A DNA stretch of 64,000 nt from Tyzzerella sp. An114 (GTDB taxonomy: Bacteria > Bacillota > Clostridia > Lachnospirales > Anaerotignaceae): assembly GCF_002161055.1 (NCBI RefSeq), contig NZ_NFLT01000002.1, positions 1-64,000 on the forward strand. Direction: 5' to 3'. Both the position numbers and the translations under genes were made by a program. The notes under the pieces were generated by a model that was not told the origin of the DNA, did not search any database, and worked only from the letters and a program-made list of their open reading frames with translations. This document shows positions 44,966 to 53,386 of this stretch, one piece after another. The first letter of the stretch is position 1. Every line of letters starts with the position of its first letter.

Positions 44966-45982
44966 TTACTCAAACTTCCTTCCTGCAAGTGTAATAAATG
45001 GACGAAGTTCATCACATACTTTTTTGAAATCCTCAGGATTTAATGACTGAGGACCGTCTGAAAGGGCACAAGCTGGATTTGGGTGAACCTCAACCATAAG
45101 ACCGTCAGCACCAACAGCCGCAGCAGCTTTACAGAGTGGTGAAACATAATCTCTTACACCTGTTGCGTGGCTTGGGTCAATTATAACTGGAAGATGTGTT
45201 TTTGAACGGAGAACAGGAACAGCACTTATATCAAGAGTGTTTCTTGTGCTTGTCTCGTATGTTCTTATACCTCTCTCACAGAGTATTACATTTGGATTAC
45301 CTTCACTCATAACATATTCAGCAGCGTTAAGCCATTCATCAATAGTTGCTGATAATCCTCTCTTTAAAAGTACAGGAAGTCCTGATTTTCCAGCAGCTTT
45401 TAAAAGTTCAAAATTCTGCATATTTCTTGCACCAATCTGAAGAATATCAACATATTCTTTTGCAGCATCTATTGCACGAAGACTTGTAACTTCACTTATT
45501 ACAGGCATTCCAGTAATTTCTCTAACTTCTGCCATGTATTTAAGACCGTCTTCCTCAAGACCTTGGAAAGAGTATGGGGAAGTACGTGGTTTGTATGCAC
45601 CACCTCTTAAAATTTGTGCACCGCCAGCCTTTGCAGCCATAGCACTTTCAAGAAGCTGTTCTTTGCTTTCAACAGCACAAGGTCCTGCCATTATTACAAA
45701 GTTGTCTCCGCCAATTTTAACACCTCTTACATCAACAACAGTTGGTTCTGGGTGGAATTTTTTGTTAGCTAATTTGTAAGACTCACTTACTGTTATAATT
45801 CTTTCTACTCCCGGCATAATTTGAGGATTTTTCTGTATAAACTTTTCTTTGTCTCCTACAACACCTATAAGAGTAACTTCAGCTCCTTTTGAGAGATGAG
45901 CTTCAAGTCCTAACTCATGAATTGTGTTTACTATATTATCTATATTTTCTTGTGTGGAATTCTGTTTCATTATAACTATCAT
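44966..45982 (-). CDS. aroF: 3-deoxy-7-phosphoheptulonate (DAHP) synthase, type I-beta
   Basis: A 338-aa DAHP synthase: an N-terminal ferredoxin-like regulatory domain (1-70, IVIMKQNSTQENI) and a TIM barrel with GPCAVESKEQL, RGGAYKPRTSPYSFQG, LLKRGLSATIDEW, CERGIRTYET, DPSHATG and the metal-site EVHPNPACALSDG. It condenses phosphoenolpyruvate and erythrose 4-phosphate, the first step of aromatic synthesis. ATG 45982 lies 8 nt from GGGGGA; an in-frame codon at 46000 would precede that site. It is first in the operon, with promoter at 46052-46080. Confidence 0.95.
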   Translation of the reverse strand: MIVIMKQNSTQENIDNIVNTIHELGLEAHLSKGAEVTLIGVVGDKEKFIQKNPQIMPGVERIITVSESYKLANKKFHPEPTVVDVRGVKIGGDNFVIMAGPCAVESKEQLLESAMAAKAGGAQILRGGAYKPRTSPYSFQGLEEDGLKYMAEVREITGMPVISEVTSLRAIDAAKEYVDILQIGARNMQNFELLKAAGKSGLPVLLKRGLSATIDEWLNAAEYVMSEGNPNVILCERGIRTYETSTRNTLDISAVPVLRSKTHLPVIIDPSHATGVRDYVSPLCKAAAAVGADGLMVEVHPNPACALSDGPQSLNPEDFKKVCDELRPFITLAGRKFE

Positions 45983-46051
45983 ATTTTTGTCCCCCTTCAA
46001 AGTTATATTATACGTGTGTTTTCCATATAAACATATGTATATGTAAGCCTT

Positions 46052-46080
46052 ATTTTAACTCTTTAAAAGTAAGGTGTCAA
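46052..46080 (-). promoter_or_regulatory. Promoter of the aromatic operon
   Basis: TTGACA (46080-46075) and TAAAAT (46057-46052) on the minus strand with a 17-nt spacer. A perfect 12-bp palindrome, CACTTTAAAGTG, lies at 46091-46102 upstream of the -35. The 5' leader is about 60 nt and shows no T-box or attenuator hairpin. Confidence 0.75.
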
Positions 46081-46111
46081 TACGCTAATACACTTTAAAG
46101 TGATAAAACAA

Positions 46112-46134
46112 AAAAGCGGTAAAAAACCGCTTTT
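46112..46134 (-). terminator. Terminator of the LytTR gene
   Basis: AAAAGCGGT pairs with ACCGCTTTT around an A5 loop. On the minus strand it begins at the stop codon and ends in a T run. Confidence 0.8.
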
Positions 46135-46681
46135 ACATATTATTAAATATTCGTGATATTGAGTTTCTGTAACTTCTGCTAACAAAAGCAAGTTTGTTGG
46201 AATTATTGAAATGTATGAGCCATGGTTCTGATGATTTATCTATGCTTGATATTTTTTCTGTATTTACAATAAAAGAACGATGACATCTAACAAGATTTGA
46301 ATTATTGAGTTTTTCAAGAATATTTCCTATTGATATAGATACAGAGATAGTTGTATTGTCAGTTTTATTTATTATACATCTATGTCTGTCAGACTCTATA
46401 AAAAGTATATCTGAAAAATTTATGTTTATAATTTTTCTTGATGTTCTTAATGTAAGTTTTCCTTCCGAAACCGGATTATTATAGTTGTGAGGAAAAATTT
46501 TAGGTTCACTGATAAGTATAAGATTTATTGTTGTTTTTAAAATTATTTCCTCAGCATCTTTAATATTTGATGCCGTTATAATATTAAGACGTTTGTTGTT
46601 TTGTGGTATTAGTGAAAATTCATTTCTATAGTCTATTTCTAAATTTTCGTTAATAATCAGTACATTAAAAATTTCACTCAC
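46133..46681 (-). CDS. LytTR DNA-binding regulator with degenerate receiver-like part
   Basis: A 182-aa protein. The C-terminal LytTR domain (about 75-180) has IININFSDILFIESDRHRC, ILEKLNNSNLVRCHRSFIVN and VSRSYRNSISRIF. The first 70 residues (NVLIINENLEIDYRNEF to LILISEPKIF) resemble a shortened receiver, but the position of the phospho-acceptor Asp reads ISEP, so phosphorylation control is unlikely. The start is uncertain: GTG 46681 abuts a G-rich stretch that could be its own ribosome site, and no better in-frame codon was found. It is divergent from the spoIIIA operon across 146 bp. Confidence 0.8.
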   Translation of the reverse strand: MSEIFNVLIINENLEIDYRNEFSLIPQNNKRLNIITASNIKDAEEIILKTTINLILISEPKIFPHNYNNPVSEGKLTLRTSRKIININFSDILFIESDRHRCIINKTDNTTISVSISIGNILEKLNNSNLVRCHRSFIVNTEKISSIDKSSEPWLIHFNNSNKLAFVSRSYRNSISRIFNNM

Positions 46682-46751
46682 CCCCCATTATCATAAAAAA
46701 CATGACATATTGTGAAATTATAAATATTATATCACATATGGAAGAAAAATC

Positions 46752-46785
46752 CATAGTTTTGTATCTAAAAAATATCATAAAACAT
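46752..46785 (+). promoter_or_regulatory. Possible SigE-type promoter of spoIIIA
   Basis: CATAGTTTT (46752-46760) and CATAAAAC (46776-46783) are about 15 nt apart and resemble the SigE -35 and -10 pattern. This is expected because spoIIIA is SigE-driven in Bacillus, but the match is loose. Confidence 0.35.
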
Positions 46786-46827
46786 GATTTTATTTAATAT
46801 ATATTTTTTATAAGGAGGTTTGATACT

Positions 46828-47775
46828 GTGATAAGGGACGAGCTTTTGATTTCAACTGGAGGAGTTATTAAAAAAGCTGTGGCAGCTTTTGGAGATAGTG
46901 AATATAGAAATATATATGAAATAAGAATAAGAAATAAAAGTCCTGTTATTTTCAGAACGTCTGAAGGTGAATTTTTTGTTGATAAAAATATGAATAAGAC
47001 AAGAGATATAAATATTGCTGTGAATGTTTCTAAAGATGATATAAACAAAACTATGGAGCTTATGAGTAGATATTCACTATATGCCTTTGATGAAGATTTG
47101 AAAAGAGGATTTATAACAATTCAAGGAGGACATAGAGCCGGAATTACAGGTAAAACTGTAATTGAAAATGGTAGGGTAAAAACTTTTGGGAACATAAGTA
47201 GTATAAATATAAGAATTGCCCATGAAATAAAGGGTTGCAGTAAAAAAATAATTCCTTATATAACACATGATAATGATATTATGAATACTCTTATAATATC
47301 TCCTCCCGGATATGGAAAAACAACAATTTTAAGAGACATTATAAGAAATATAAGTGACGGGACAAGTGGCGTCAAAAAGCCTATGAATGTATGTGTTGTT
47401 GATGAGAGAAGCGAGATTGGCGGAAATTTTATGGGAGAGTTTAGAAATGATATTGGCATTAGAACGGATATACTTGACAGTTGTCCTAAGGCTTTGGGAA
47501 TGGAAATGCTTTTGAGAAGTATGTCTCCTGATGTTATTGCTGTTGATGAAATAGGCAGAGATGAAGATGTAAAGGCTATAAGTGAGGCTTTTAATTCCGG
47601 TGTAGTTTTAATATGTACAATTCATGGAAAGAGTATTGATGATGTTTATTCTAAAAAAATAATAAGTAATCTTATTTTAGCTGAATGTTTTGAAAGATAT
47701 ATTGTTTTAGGAAAAAGAGGAAATTATTTTACTGTTTTTGATAGTAAGGGCAAACAAATATATAAGGGTGATTGA
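46828..47775 (+). CDS. spoIIIAA: Stage III sporulation protein AA (ATPase)
   Basis: A 315-aa secretion-type ATPase. Walker A is SPPGYGKTTILRDI (about residue 157), followed by CVVDERSEIGG and Walker B DVIAVDEIGRDED. SpoIIIAA is the presumed motor of the mother-cell SpoIIIA complex that keeps SigG active in the engulfed forespore. The start is GTG 46828, 8 nt after AAGGAGGT. It heads a complete eight-gene operon. Confidence 0.97.
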   Translation: MIRDELLISTGGVIKKAVAAFGDSEYRNIYEIRIRNKSPVIFRTSEGEFFVDKNMNKTRDINIAVNVSKDDINKTMELMSRYSLYAFDEDLKRGFITIQGGHRAGITGKTVIENGRVKTFGNISSINIRIAHEIKGCSKKIIPYITHDNDIMNTLIISPPGYGKTTILRDIIRNISDGTSGVKKPMNVCVVDERSEIGGNFMGEFRNDIGIRTDILDSCPKALGMEMLLRSMSPDVIAVDEIGRDEDVKAISEAFNSGVVLICTIHGKSIDDVYSKKIISNLILAECFERYIVLGKRGNYFTVFDSKGKQIYKGD

Positions 47776-47776
47776 T

Positions 47777-48298
47777 TTGTTTTTTAAAATTATAGGAAGT
47801 ATTTTTATTATATTTTCAACGGTTTTATGCTCTATGTATTTTGAAAGTGTGGACAAGTATAGGATAGAGGATTTGGAAGAAATGAAAAAGGGTTTTAATC
47901 TTTTTTCAAGTAATATGGAGTATACACATCTTCCTCTTTCAGAGGTTTTTTTTGATATTTCATCAAAATTACAAAGTACCACCAGTGAAATATTTAAAAG
48001 AACATCAGAATTACTTAATCAACAAAAATTTGAGACAGCTTCTATGTGTTGGGAGGAGGCTTTAAAAGAGTATGAAAAACAATCATATTTTACTGTTGAT
48101 GATATAAATGCATTTTTGTATTTTGGAAAAACATTAGGTTATCTTGACAGTTTAAGACAGGTTGAAAACGGAAGATATGCTGTTGAGTATATTGATATGA
48201 CTCTTGAAAGACTTATTAAAAAATATGATAAGAGTAAAAAAGTTTATAAAAGTTTTGGAATACTTTCAGGTCTTTTGATAGTTATTGTCCTTTTTTAA
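47777..48298 (+). CDS. spoIIIAB: Stage III sporulation protein AB
   Basis: A 173-aa protein with spans near both ends (FFKIIGSIFIIFSTVLC and SFGILSGLLIVIVLF), the expected SpoIIIAB layout, related to type II secretion GspF. I start it at TTG 47777, 6 nt after AAGGGTGAT, one base past the spoIIIAA stop. The length then equals that usual for SpoIIIAB; longer in-frame starts would overlap spoIIIAA. Confidence 0.93.
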   Translation: MFFKIIGSIFIIFSTVLCSMYFESVDKYRIEDLEEMKKGFNLFSSNMEYTHLPLSEVFFDISSKLQSTTSEIFKRTSELLNQQKFETASMCWEEALKEYEKQSYFTVDDINAFLYFGKTLGYLDSLRQVENGRYAVEYIDMTLERLIKKYDKSKKVYKSFGILSGLLIVIVLF

Positions 48299-48313
48299 AG
48301 AGAGGTGGGGTTT

Positions 48314-48508
48314 ATGGATATAAGCATTGTTTTTAGGATTGCGGCAGTAGGTATACTTGTGGCTGTTTTAAATCAAGTTTTGATACGTGCGGGAAGGGAA
48401 GAACAAGCTATGATGACAACTCTTGCAGGTCTTGTAGTTGTTCTTTTTTGGGTTATACATTACATAAGTAGTCTTTTTGAGACAGTTCAAACACTTTTTC
48501 AACTTTGA
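48314..48508 (+). CDS. spoIIIAC: Stage III sporulation protein AC
   Basis: A 64-aa protein with two membrane spans, including FRIAAVGILVAVLNQVLIRAG and the motif GREEQAMMTTLAGLVVVL, conserved in SpoIIIAC. ATG 48314 follows GAGGTGGGG. It lies between AB and AD, as expected. Confidence 0.95.
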   Translation: MDISIVFRIAAVGILVAVLNQVLIRAGREEQAMMTTLAGLVVVLFWVIHYISSLFETVQTLFQL

Positions 48509-48520
48509 GAGGTGAATGTT

Positions 48521-48907
48521 ATGGATATTGGCAAAATAGCCATAGTTGGAATTACAGGAACTTTTATGGCTCTTACAATCAAAAAAAATTCTCCTGAATT
48601 TTCTCTCACTGTTGCTATGATTACAGGAATAATAATACTTTTTATGGTTATTGAAAACCTTGGTGAAGGAATAAGTGTTTTAAAAGACATATATTCAAAA
48701 ACTGGTCTTGATTTTGTGTATATTGAAATAGTTATGAAAGTTATAGGAGTTGCATATATATCGGAATTTGCTGTTCAAATTTGTAAAGATGCGGATTTTG
48801 GTTTTATAGCCTCAAAAATAGAATTAGGTGGAAAAATAATAATAATGAGCCTTTCAATTCCTGTTATTACAGCACTTATTGATACTGTTACAGGTCTTTT
48901 GTCATAA
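48521..48907 (+). CDS. spoIIIAD: Stage III sporulation protein AD
   Basis: A 128-aa membrane protein with about four spans; KIAIVGITGTFMALTIKK, YIEIVMKVIGVAYISEFAVQ and CKDADFGFIASKIELGGKII are SpoIIIAD-like. ATG 48521 follows GAGAGGTGA by 6 nt. The start and length match the family. Confidence 0.95.
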   Translation: MDIGKIAIVGITGTFMALTIKKNSPEFSLTVAMITGIIILFMVIENLGEGISVLKDIYSKTGLDFVYIEIVMKVIGVAYISEFAVQICKDADFGFIASKIELGGKIIIMSLSIPVITALIDTVTGLLS

Positions 48908-48921
48908 GGGGGATTTTATTT

Positions 48922-50052
48922 GTGAAAAAGAGATTTATTTTTTTAATTATAATTATTCTTCTATGTCTCTTTGTTGAAAATCCCATTTTTGCCAATGAAA
49001 AAGAGGATTTTTTGAGAGACACAATAGAGGAGAGTACTGATATTGATGAGATAAACAAAAAGACAGAGGATATTTCTGGAATGAGTTTTGAAGATATTGT
49101 AAAGAAAGTTTTAGAAGGTGATATTGATTTTTCACTTTCAGATGCTTTTAATTTTTTTTTAAATAGTCTTTTTGGAGAGATAAAAGATGTGTTTTCAATT
49201 TTTATTGGAATGACTGCTGTAATGATAATGAGTGCTTTACTTAGAACTGTTACAACATCTTTTTGTGGAAAATCTGTTGGGGAACTTGGTTTTTATGTCT
49301 GTTATATGATTATGGTACTTTCTATATGTAATGTGTTCTATACAGGTGCAGAGATTGCCATAGAAACTGTTGAAAATATGGGGGGATTTTTAAATCTCAC
49401 AATACCTATTTTTATAACTCTTGCTGTGTCATCTGGGGGAGTTGGAGAGGGTGTTGTAATAGCTCCTTTTGTGGGAGGAGTTTCCACTTTTATAATAGGC
49501 TTTATATCAAAGTTTGTTGTTCCTTCAGCTGTTACAGTTTCTACATTTGAGATTATAAATTATATATCAGAAAGAGACCTTTTAAAATCTTTTACACAGC
49601 TTTTAAAAAAATGTATATCAATGACACTTAAAGGAACAGCTTTGTTATTTACAGGAATACTTTCAATTCAAAAATTAGCTGTGCCTGCTGTGTCCGGTGT
49701 GGCAGGAAAGACAGCTAAAGCTGTTGTGGGGGCTGTTCCTGTTATAGGTGATGTTATGTCTGGAACTGTTGAAAGTGCTGTTGCTATGATTTCGGCTATA
49801 AAGGGAAGTGTTTCTGCTGTCTCGATAGTAATAATAATTGGAATGTGTCTTATACCTATTATAAAACTCTCTGCTGTTTTTATAATGTATCGTCTGGCTG
49901 GTGCTCTATCTGAGCCTTTTTGTGATAAAAGACTTATAGGCTGTATGGAGTGTGCTGGTGATTTTACTCTTTTAATTGTTGGTGCTGTTGTTACATCAGC
50001 AATTATATTTATATTCTCAATAATTGTTATTGTCACGTCAGGAATTTTGTAA
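48922..50052 (+). CDS. spoIIIAE: Stage III sporulation protein AE
   Basis: A 376-aa polytopic protein with an N-terminal signal-like segment (1-25) and about seven to eight further spans. TNPIF-like stretches, IPIFITLAVSSGGV and VVGAVPVIGDVMSGTVESAV match SpoIIIAE. It starts at GTG 48922 after AAGGGGGA. It forms part of the membrane platform of the SpoIIIA complex. Confidence 0.95.
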   Translation: MKKRFIFLIIIILLCLFVENPIFANEKEDFLRDTIEESTDIDEINKKTEDISGMSFEDIVKKVLEGDIDFSLSDAFNFFLNSLFGEIKDVFSIFIGMTAVMIMSALLRTVTTSFCGKSVGELGFYVCYMIMVLSICNVFYTGAEIAIETVENMGGFLNLTIPIFITLAVSSGGVGEGVVIAPFVGGVSTFIIGFISKFVVPSAVTVSTFEIINYISERDLLKSFTQLLKKCISMTLKGTALLFTGILSIQKLAVPAVSGVAGKTAKAVVGAVPVIGDVMSGTVESAVAMISAIKGSVSAVSIVIIIGMCLIPIIKLSAVFIMYRLAGALSEPFCDKRLIGCMECAGDFTLLIVGAVVTSAIIFIFSIIVIVTSGIL

Positions 50053-50079
50053 TTTTATAAAAGGTGGTAATTATAAAGA

Positions 50080-50538
50080 ATGTTAGAGAGTTTTAAAGCA
50101 TATATAAAAATTATAGCAGTATTTATGATATTTATTTCTTTTGCCGAAATACTTTTTCCCGAGAACAGTCTTAAAAAATTTATAAATATTTTTATGGGAC
50201 TTCTTCTTTTAGCTGTAATTTTAGAACCACTTTCCAATTTCAAAGATAGTTTTAATAATATTGAAAAAACAGATTACAGTTTTTATGACGAGAGTATTAG
50301 GGATTTTGCTTTTTCGGAGTATTCAAAAAGTGTTGAAAGGGAGGTAAAGGGATATGTATATGATTTTTGTGGAGAAAATGCTTATGCAGAAACTGAAACC
50401 GACAGACAGGGTAAAGTGGAAAAAATAACTATTTTTTGTAGTGAAAACAGTGGTGAAGATGACCTTGTAAAGTATCTTTCCAAAAAATACGGTATAGAAA
50501 ATATAGTTGTAAAAACAAATGAGCAGGTGGAAAAATGA
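50080..50538 (+). CDS. spoIIIAF: Stage III sporulation protein AF
   Basis: A 152-aa protein with two N-terminal spans (IKIIAVFMIFISFAEILFP and FINIFMGLLLLAVILEPL) and a soluble ring-building-like domain at the C-terminus (about 75-152). ATG 50080 lies 12 nt from AAGGTGG, longer than usual. Its stop overlaps spoIIIAG by 4 bp. Confidence 0.93.
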   Translation: MLESFKAYIKIIAVFMIFISFAEILFPENSLKKFINIFMGLLLLAVILEPLSNFKDSFNNIEKTDYSFYDESIRDFAFSEYSKSVEREVKGYVYDFCGENAYAETETDRQGKVEKITIFCSENSGEDDLVKYLSKKYGIENIVVKTNEQVEK

Positions 50539-51098
50539 AGGGTAATTTTTTAAAAAAACTTTTCAGCTCCTCCAATAAAAATTTTAAAATGGATATTTTG
50601 GCAATATTTATTACAGGGGTAATACTTCTTATTATAAGTAGTTCGTTTTTTGGAGGAGATAAAAAAACAGTGGAAGTTGAGACAGAAGTTAAAGAGAAAA
50701 GTGAAAATAATAATACAAATATTGAAACTGATATTGAAAAAAGACTGTCTGAAATATTTTCTCAAATTGAAGGTGCAGGAAATACAAAAGTTATGGTTAC
50801 ACTGTCAAGTACATCTGAAAAAGTTATAGCTAAGGATACACGACAGGAAAGAAATACAGAAAATGGAGAAAACAGTTCATCAGAAAAAACAGTTTTTGAG
50901 GAAAGTACAGTTTCAATAGAAAATAATGAGGGCAAAAATCAGCCTTTTGTTATATCTGAGAGTATGCCTCAAATACAAGGGGCTGTTATAGTTTCGGAGG
51001 GTGCTGATAATGCCTATGTAAAAAGTGCTATAACAGAAGCGGCGGAAGCTCTTTTAAATCTTCCGTCTCATAAAATAGCTGTTTTTAAAATGAAATAG
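50535..51098 (+). CDS. spoIIIAG: Stage III sporulation protein AG
   Basis: A 187-aa single-span protein (about 20-40, ILAIFITGVILLIISSSFF) with an extracellular ring-building motif region containing IEGAGNTKVMVTLS and GAVIVSEGADNAYVKSAITEA. SpoIIIAG forms the large ring in the space between mother cell and forespore membranes. It lies 13 bp before spoIIIAH. Confidence 0.95.
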   Translation: MKGNFLKKLFSSSNKNFKMDILAIFITGVILLIISSSFFGGDKKTVEVETEVKEKSENNNTNIETDIEKRLSEIFSQIEGAGNTKVMVTLSSTSEKVIAKDTRQERNTENGENSSSEKTVFEESTVSIENNEGKNQPFVISESMPQIQGAVIVSEGADNAYVKSAITEAAEALLNLPSHKIAVFKMK

Positions 51099-51111
51099 GA
51101 GGTTATACATA

Positions 51112-51765
51112 ATGTTTACATTGAAAAGAAATCAAGTTATAGTTACTACTCTTGCAATAATGATTGCTGTTGCAGGATATCTTAATTTTTCTGAGACAAC
51201 AAGCGACAGTGCGGAAAAAACTGCTATGAATATAACAGAGGAGGGTGACGCTTATGCAATTTTAAATGATGACGGAAGTATACAGCCCCTTGCAGATAAT
51301 GAACCGGAGGAGGATGACAGTGCAGAAATGACAATGGCAGAGGGTGAGGGTGCTCTTACAGCCTCATCAGATGACGGAACTGCTGTCTTTGTAAATTCAA
51401 ATACAGACCCTGAACAGTATTTTGCTCAAGCTAAACTTGAAAGAGACCAGTCAAGAGCTAAACAGACTGATATTTTGACAGAAATGATTAATAATGAAAA
51501 TGTTTCTGAGGAAAAAAAGGGAGAATGTACAGAGTCTATGCTTGAAATTCAAAGCCGAATTGAAAAAGAAACAGCGGCAGAAGCTATGATAAAATCAAAG
51601 GGATTTAGTGAAGTCTATGTGAGAATTGATGATGAGACTGTTGATGTAGTTGTAAATAAAGAGTCACTTTCTGAGGCGGAAACAGCACAGATTATGGATA
51701 TAGTAAAAAGAAAAACTGGTGTCACTGATGATAAAATAAGAATAAGCCCTTTGAAAAAAAGCTGA
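51112..51765 (+). CDS. spoIIIAH: Stage III sporulation protein AH
   Basis: A 217-aa protein with an N-terminal span (about 8-25), an acidic linker rich in Glu, Asp and Ala (about 40-95), and the SpoIIIAH/YscJ-like ring domain (about 100-217, YFAQAKLERDQSRAKQTDIL to VTDDKIRISPLKKS). SpoIIIAH docks with forespore SpoIIQ across the septum. spoIIQ itself is not in the window. It is the last gene of the operon, closed by a terminator. Confidence 0.95.
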   Translation: MFTLKRNQVIVTTLAIMIAVAGYLNFSETTSDSAEKTAMNITEEGDAYAILNDDGSIQPLADNEPEEDDSAEMTMAEGEGALTASSDDGTAVFVNSNTDPEQYFAQAKLERDQSRAKQTDILTEMINNENVSEEKKGECTESMLEIQSRIEKETAAEAMIKSKGFSEVYVRIDDETVDVVVNKESLSEAETAQIMDIVKRKTGVTDDKIRISPLKKS

Positions 51766-51772
51766 AAATTTG

Positions 51773-51821
51773 ACTGTCTTTTATAAGCAATTTAATGTTG
51801 TTTATAGAAGACAGTTTTTTT
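51773..51821 (+). terminator. Terminator of the spoIIIA operon
   Basis: ACTGTCTT pairs with AAGACAGT (51808-51815) with additional TATAA/TTATA inner pairing, then seven T. Confidence 0.82.
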
Positions 51822-51867
51822 ATTAAATAGTGGTTAAAAAAGTTTTCATTTATTTGATAAAATTTTA

Positions 51868-51876
51868 TGCTATAAT
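51868..51876 (+). promoter_or_regulatory. Extended -10 of the NSS transporter gene
   Basis: TG-C-TATAAT (51868-51876), 33 nt before the start codon. No matching -35 at 16-18 nt was found; extended -10 elements can act without one. Confidence 0.5.
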
Positions 51877-51908
51877 ATACCTTAACTAAAAATGGGAGGA
51901 GAGTTTTT

Positions 51909-53237
51909 ATGCAAGAAAAAGTTAAGGTTAAAAAACGTGACACTTTTAGTTCACGCCTTGGATTTATACTTGCTTGTATTGGTTCTGCTGTTGGTATGGG
52001 CAATATATGGATGTTCCCTTACAGAGCAGGACAATATGGTGGTGGAGCATTTCTTGTGCCTTATTTTATATTTGTAGTATTTCTTGGATTTACTGGAGTT
52101 GCAGGAGAGATGGCTTTTGGAAGGGCTATGGGAACAGGACCTTTAGGCGCTTTTAAAAAGGCTTCTGAAAGACGTGGCGGAAAATGGGGAGAATTTATAG
52201 GAATTATACCTGTTATAGGTTCTCTCGGTATTGCCATAGGTTATTCTGTTGTTGTAGGCTGGATTATAAAATTCCTTTTTGGCTCTTTGACAGGTTCTGC
52301 CTTTAGTGGTGACTCTGTTGAATATTTCGTTGAGCTTTCAGAAAATTTTGGTAGTGTAGGCTGGCATATTTTAGGTCTTATTATGGTTTTTATAATGATG
52401 GTAATGGGTGTATCTAAAGGTATTGAGAGAATAAATAAAGTTCTTATGCCTGCATTCTTTTTCCTTTTTATAATACTTGCCATAAGAGTTTTTATGCTTG
52501 ATGGTTCAGCAAGGGGATATGAATATCTTTTCAATCCTGATTGGGAGCTTCTTAAAAATCCTGACACATGGGTTTATGCTTTGGGACAAGCCTTTTTCTC
52601 ATTGTCTCTTGCTGGTTCTGGCACAATAGTTTATGGAAGTTATCTTAAAAAAGATGAGGACGTAATAAATTGTGCAAAAAATGTTGCTTTTTTTGATACT
52701 TGTGCAGCAGTTTTAGCGGGACTTGTAATAATACCAGCTGTATTTGCCTTTGGTCTTGACCCAGCAGCAGGTCCACCACTTATGTTTATAACAATGCCTA
52801 GTGTATTCAAACTTATGCCTATGGGACAGCTTTTCTCATTTGTATTCTTTACAGCTGTTCTTTTTGCAGCGGTGACATCTCTTATGAACCTTTTTGAAAC
52901 TCCTGTTGAGGCTTTACAGGAAAAATTCGGTTTATCAAGACTTGTTTCTGTTGTAATTGTTGGTATAATTGCCATTGTTGTAGGTGTGTTTATAGAGAGC
53001 GGTGACGCTGTTGGAAGTTGGATGGACGCTGTTTCTATATACATAATACCTCTTGGAGCACTTCTTGCAGGAATTATGTTTTATTGGGTTTGTGGAAAAG
53101 GTTATGCAAGGGAACAGGTTCAGCTTGGCAGAGATAAAAAAATCGGTAAATGGTTTGAGCCTGCGTCAAAATACCTTTTTGTTGGTATAACTCTTATTGT
53201 ATATATACTCAATATCATATTTAAGGGAATAGGTTAA
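51909..53237 (+). CDS. Neurotransmitter:sodium symporter (NSS/SNF) family transporter
   Basis: A 442-aa transporter with about 11 spans. The first span holds the NSS sodium/substrate signature FILACIGSAVGMGNIWMFPY, followed by AGQYGGGAFLVPYF; the sixth-span region GQAFFSLSLAGSGTIVYG also fits. NSS (LeuT-fold) proteins import amino acids with sodium. The specific amino acid is not evident, and the 11-span prokaryotic form is typical (MhsT-like). A GGGAGGAG ribosome site precedes the ATG. It is a single gene. Confidence 0.93.
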   Translation: MQEKVKVKKRDTFSSRLGFILACIGSAVGMGNIWMFPYRAGQYGGGAFLVPYFIFVVFLGFTGVAGEMAFGRAMGTGPLGAFKKASERRGGKWGEFIGIIPVIGSLGIAIGYSVVVGWIIKFLFGSLTGSAFSGDSVEYFVELSENFGSVGWHILGLIMVFIMMVMGVSKGIERINKVLMPAFFFLFIILAIRVFMLDGSARGYEYLFNPDWELLKNPDTWVYALGQAFFSLSLAGSGTIVYGSYLKKDEDVINCAKNVAFFDTCAAVLAGLVIIPAVFAFGLDPAAGPPLMFITMPSVFKLMPMGQLFSFVFFTAVLFAAVTSLMNLFETPVEALQEKFGLSRLVSVVIVGIIAIVVGVFIESGDAVGSWMDAVSIYIIPLGALLAGIMFYWVCGKGYAREQVQLGRDKKIGKWFEPASKYLFVGITLIVYILNIIFKGIG

Positions 53238-53240
53238 TTA

Positions 53241-53259
53241 TTATGCATAATATGCATAA
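53241..53259. repeat. 19-bp perfect inverted repeat upstream of the Asp23 promoter
   Basis: TTATGCATA and TATGCATAA flank a single central base. It lies just after the transporter stop and 16 bp before the -35 of the Asp23-family gene, and can also be read as two direct TATGCATAA copies. Confidence 0.6.
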
Positions 53260-53274
53260 ATTATACTTTTAAAA

Positions 53275-53302
53275 TTGCAAATAATAAAAAAAATGATATA
53301 AT
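53275..53302 (+). promoter_or_regulatory. Promoter of the Asp23-family gene
   Basis: TTGCAA (53275-53280), 16-nt spacer, TATAAT (53297-53302) with extended -10 TG at 53294-53295. Confidence 0.75.
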
Positions 53303-53386
53303 ATAAATTACAGAATGTATAAAATCAATTGTTTCAAGAATATACTTTATTTTATATAAAGAAAGATTTTGTCAGGAGGTAAATAT

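Noticed and set aside
44966-45982. KDO-8-phosphate synthase
   Set aside because: The protein has the ferredoxin-like N-terminal domain and the type I-beta DAHP synthase motifs, and sits with tyrA and aroA in a Gram-positive genome.
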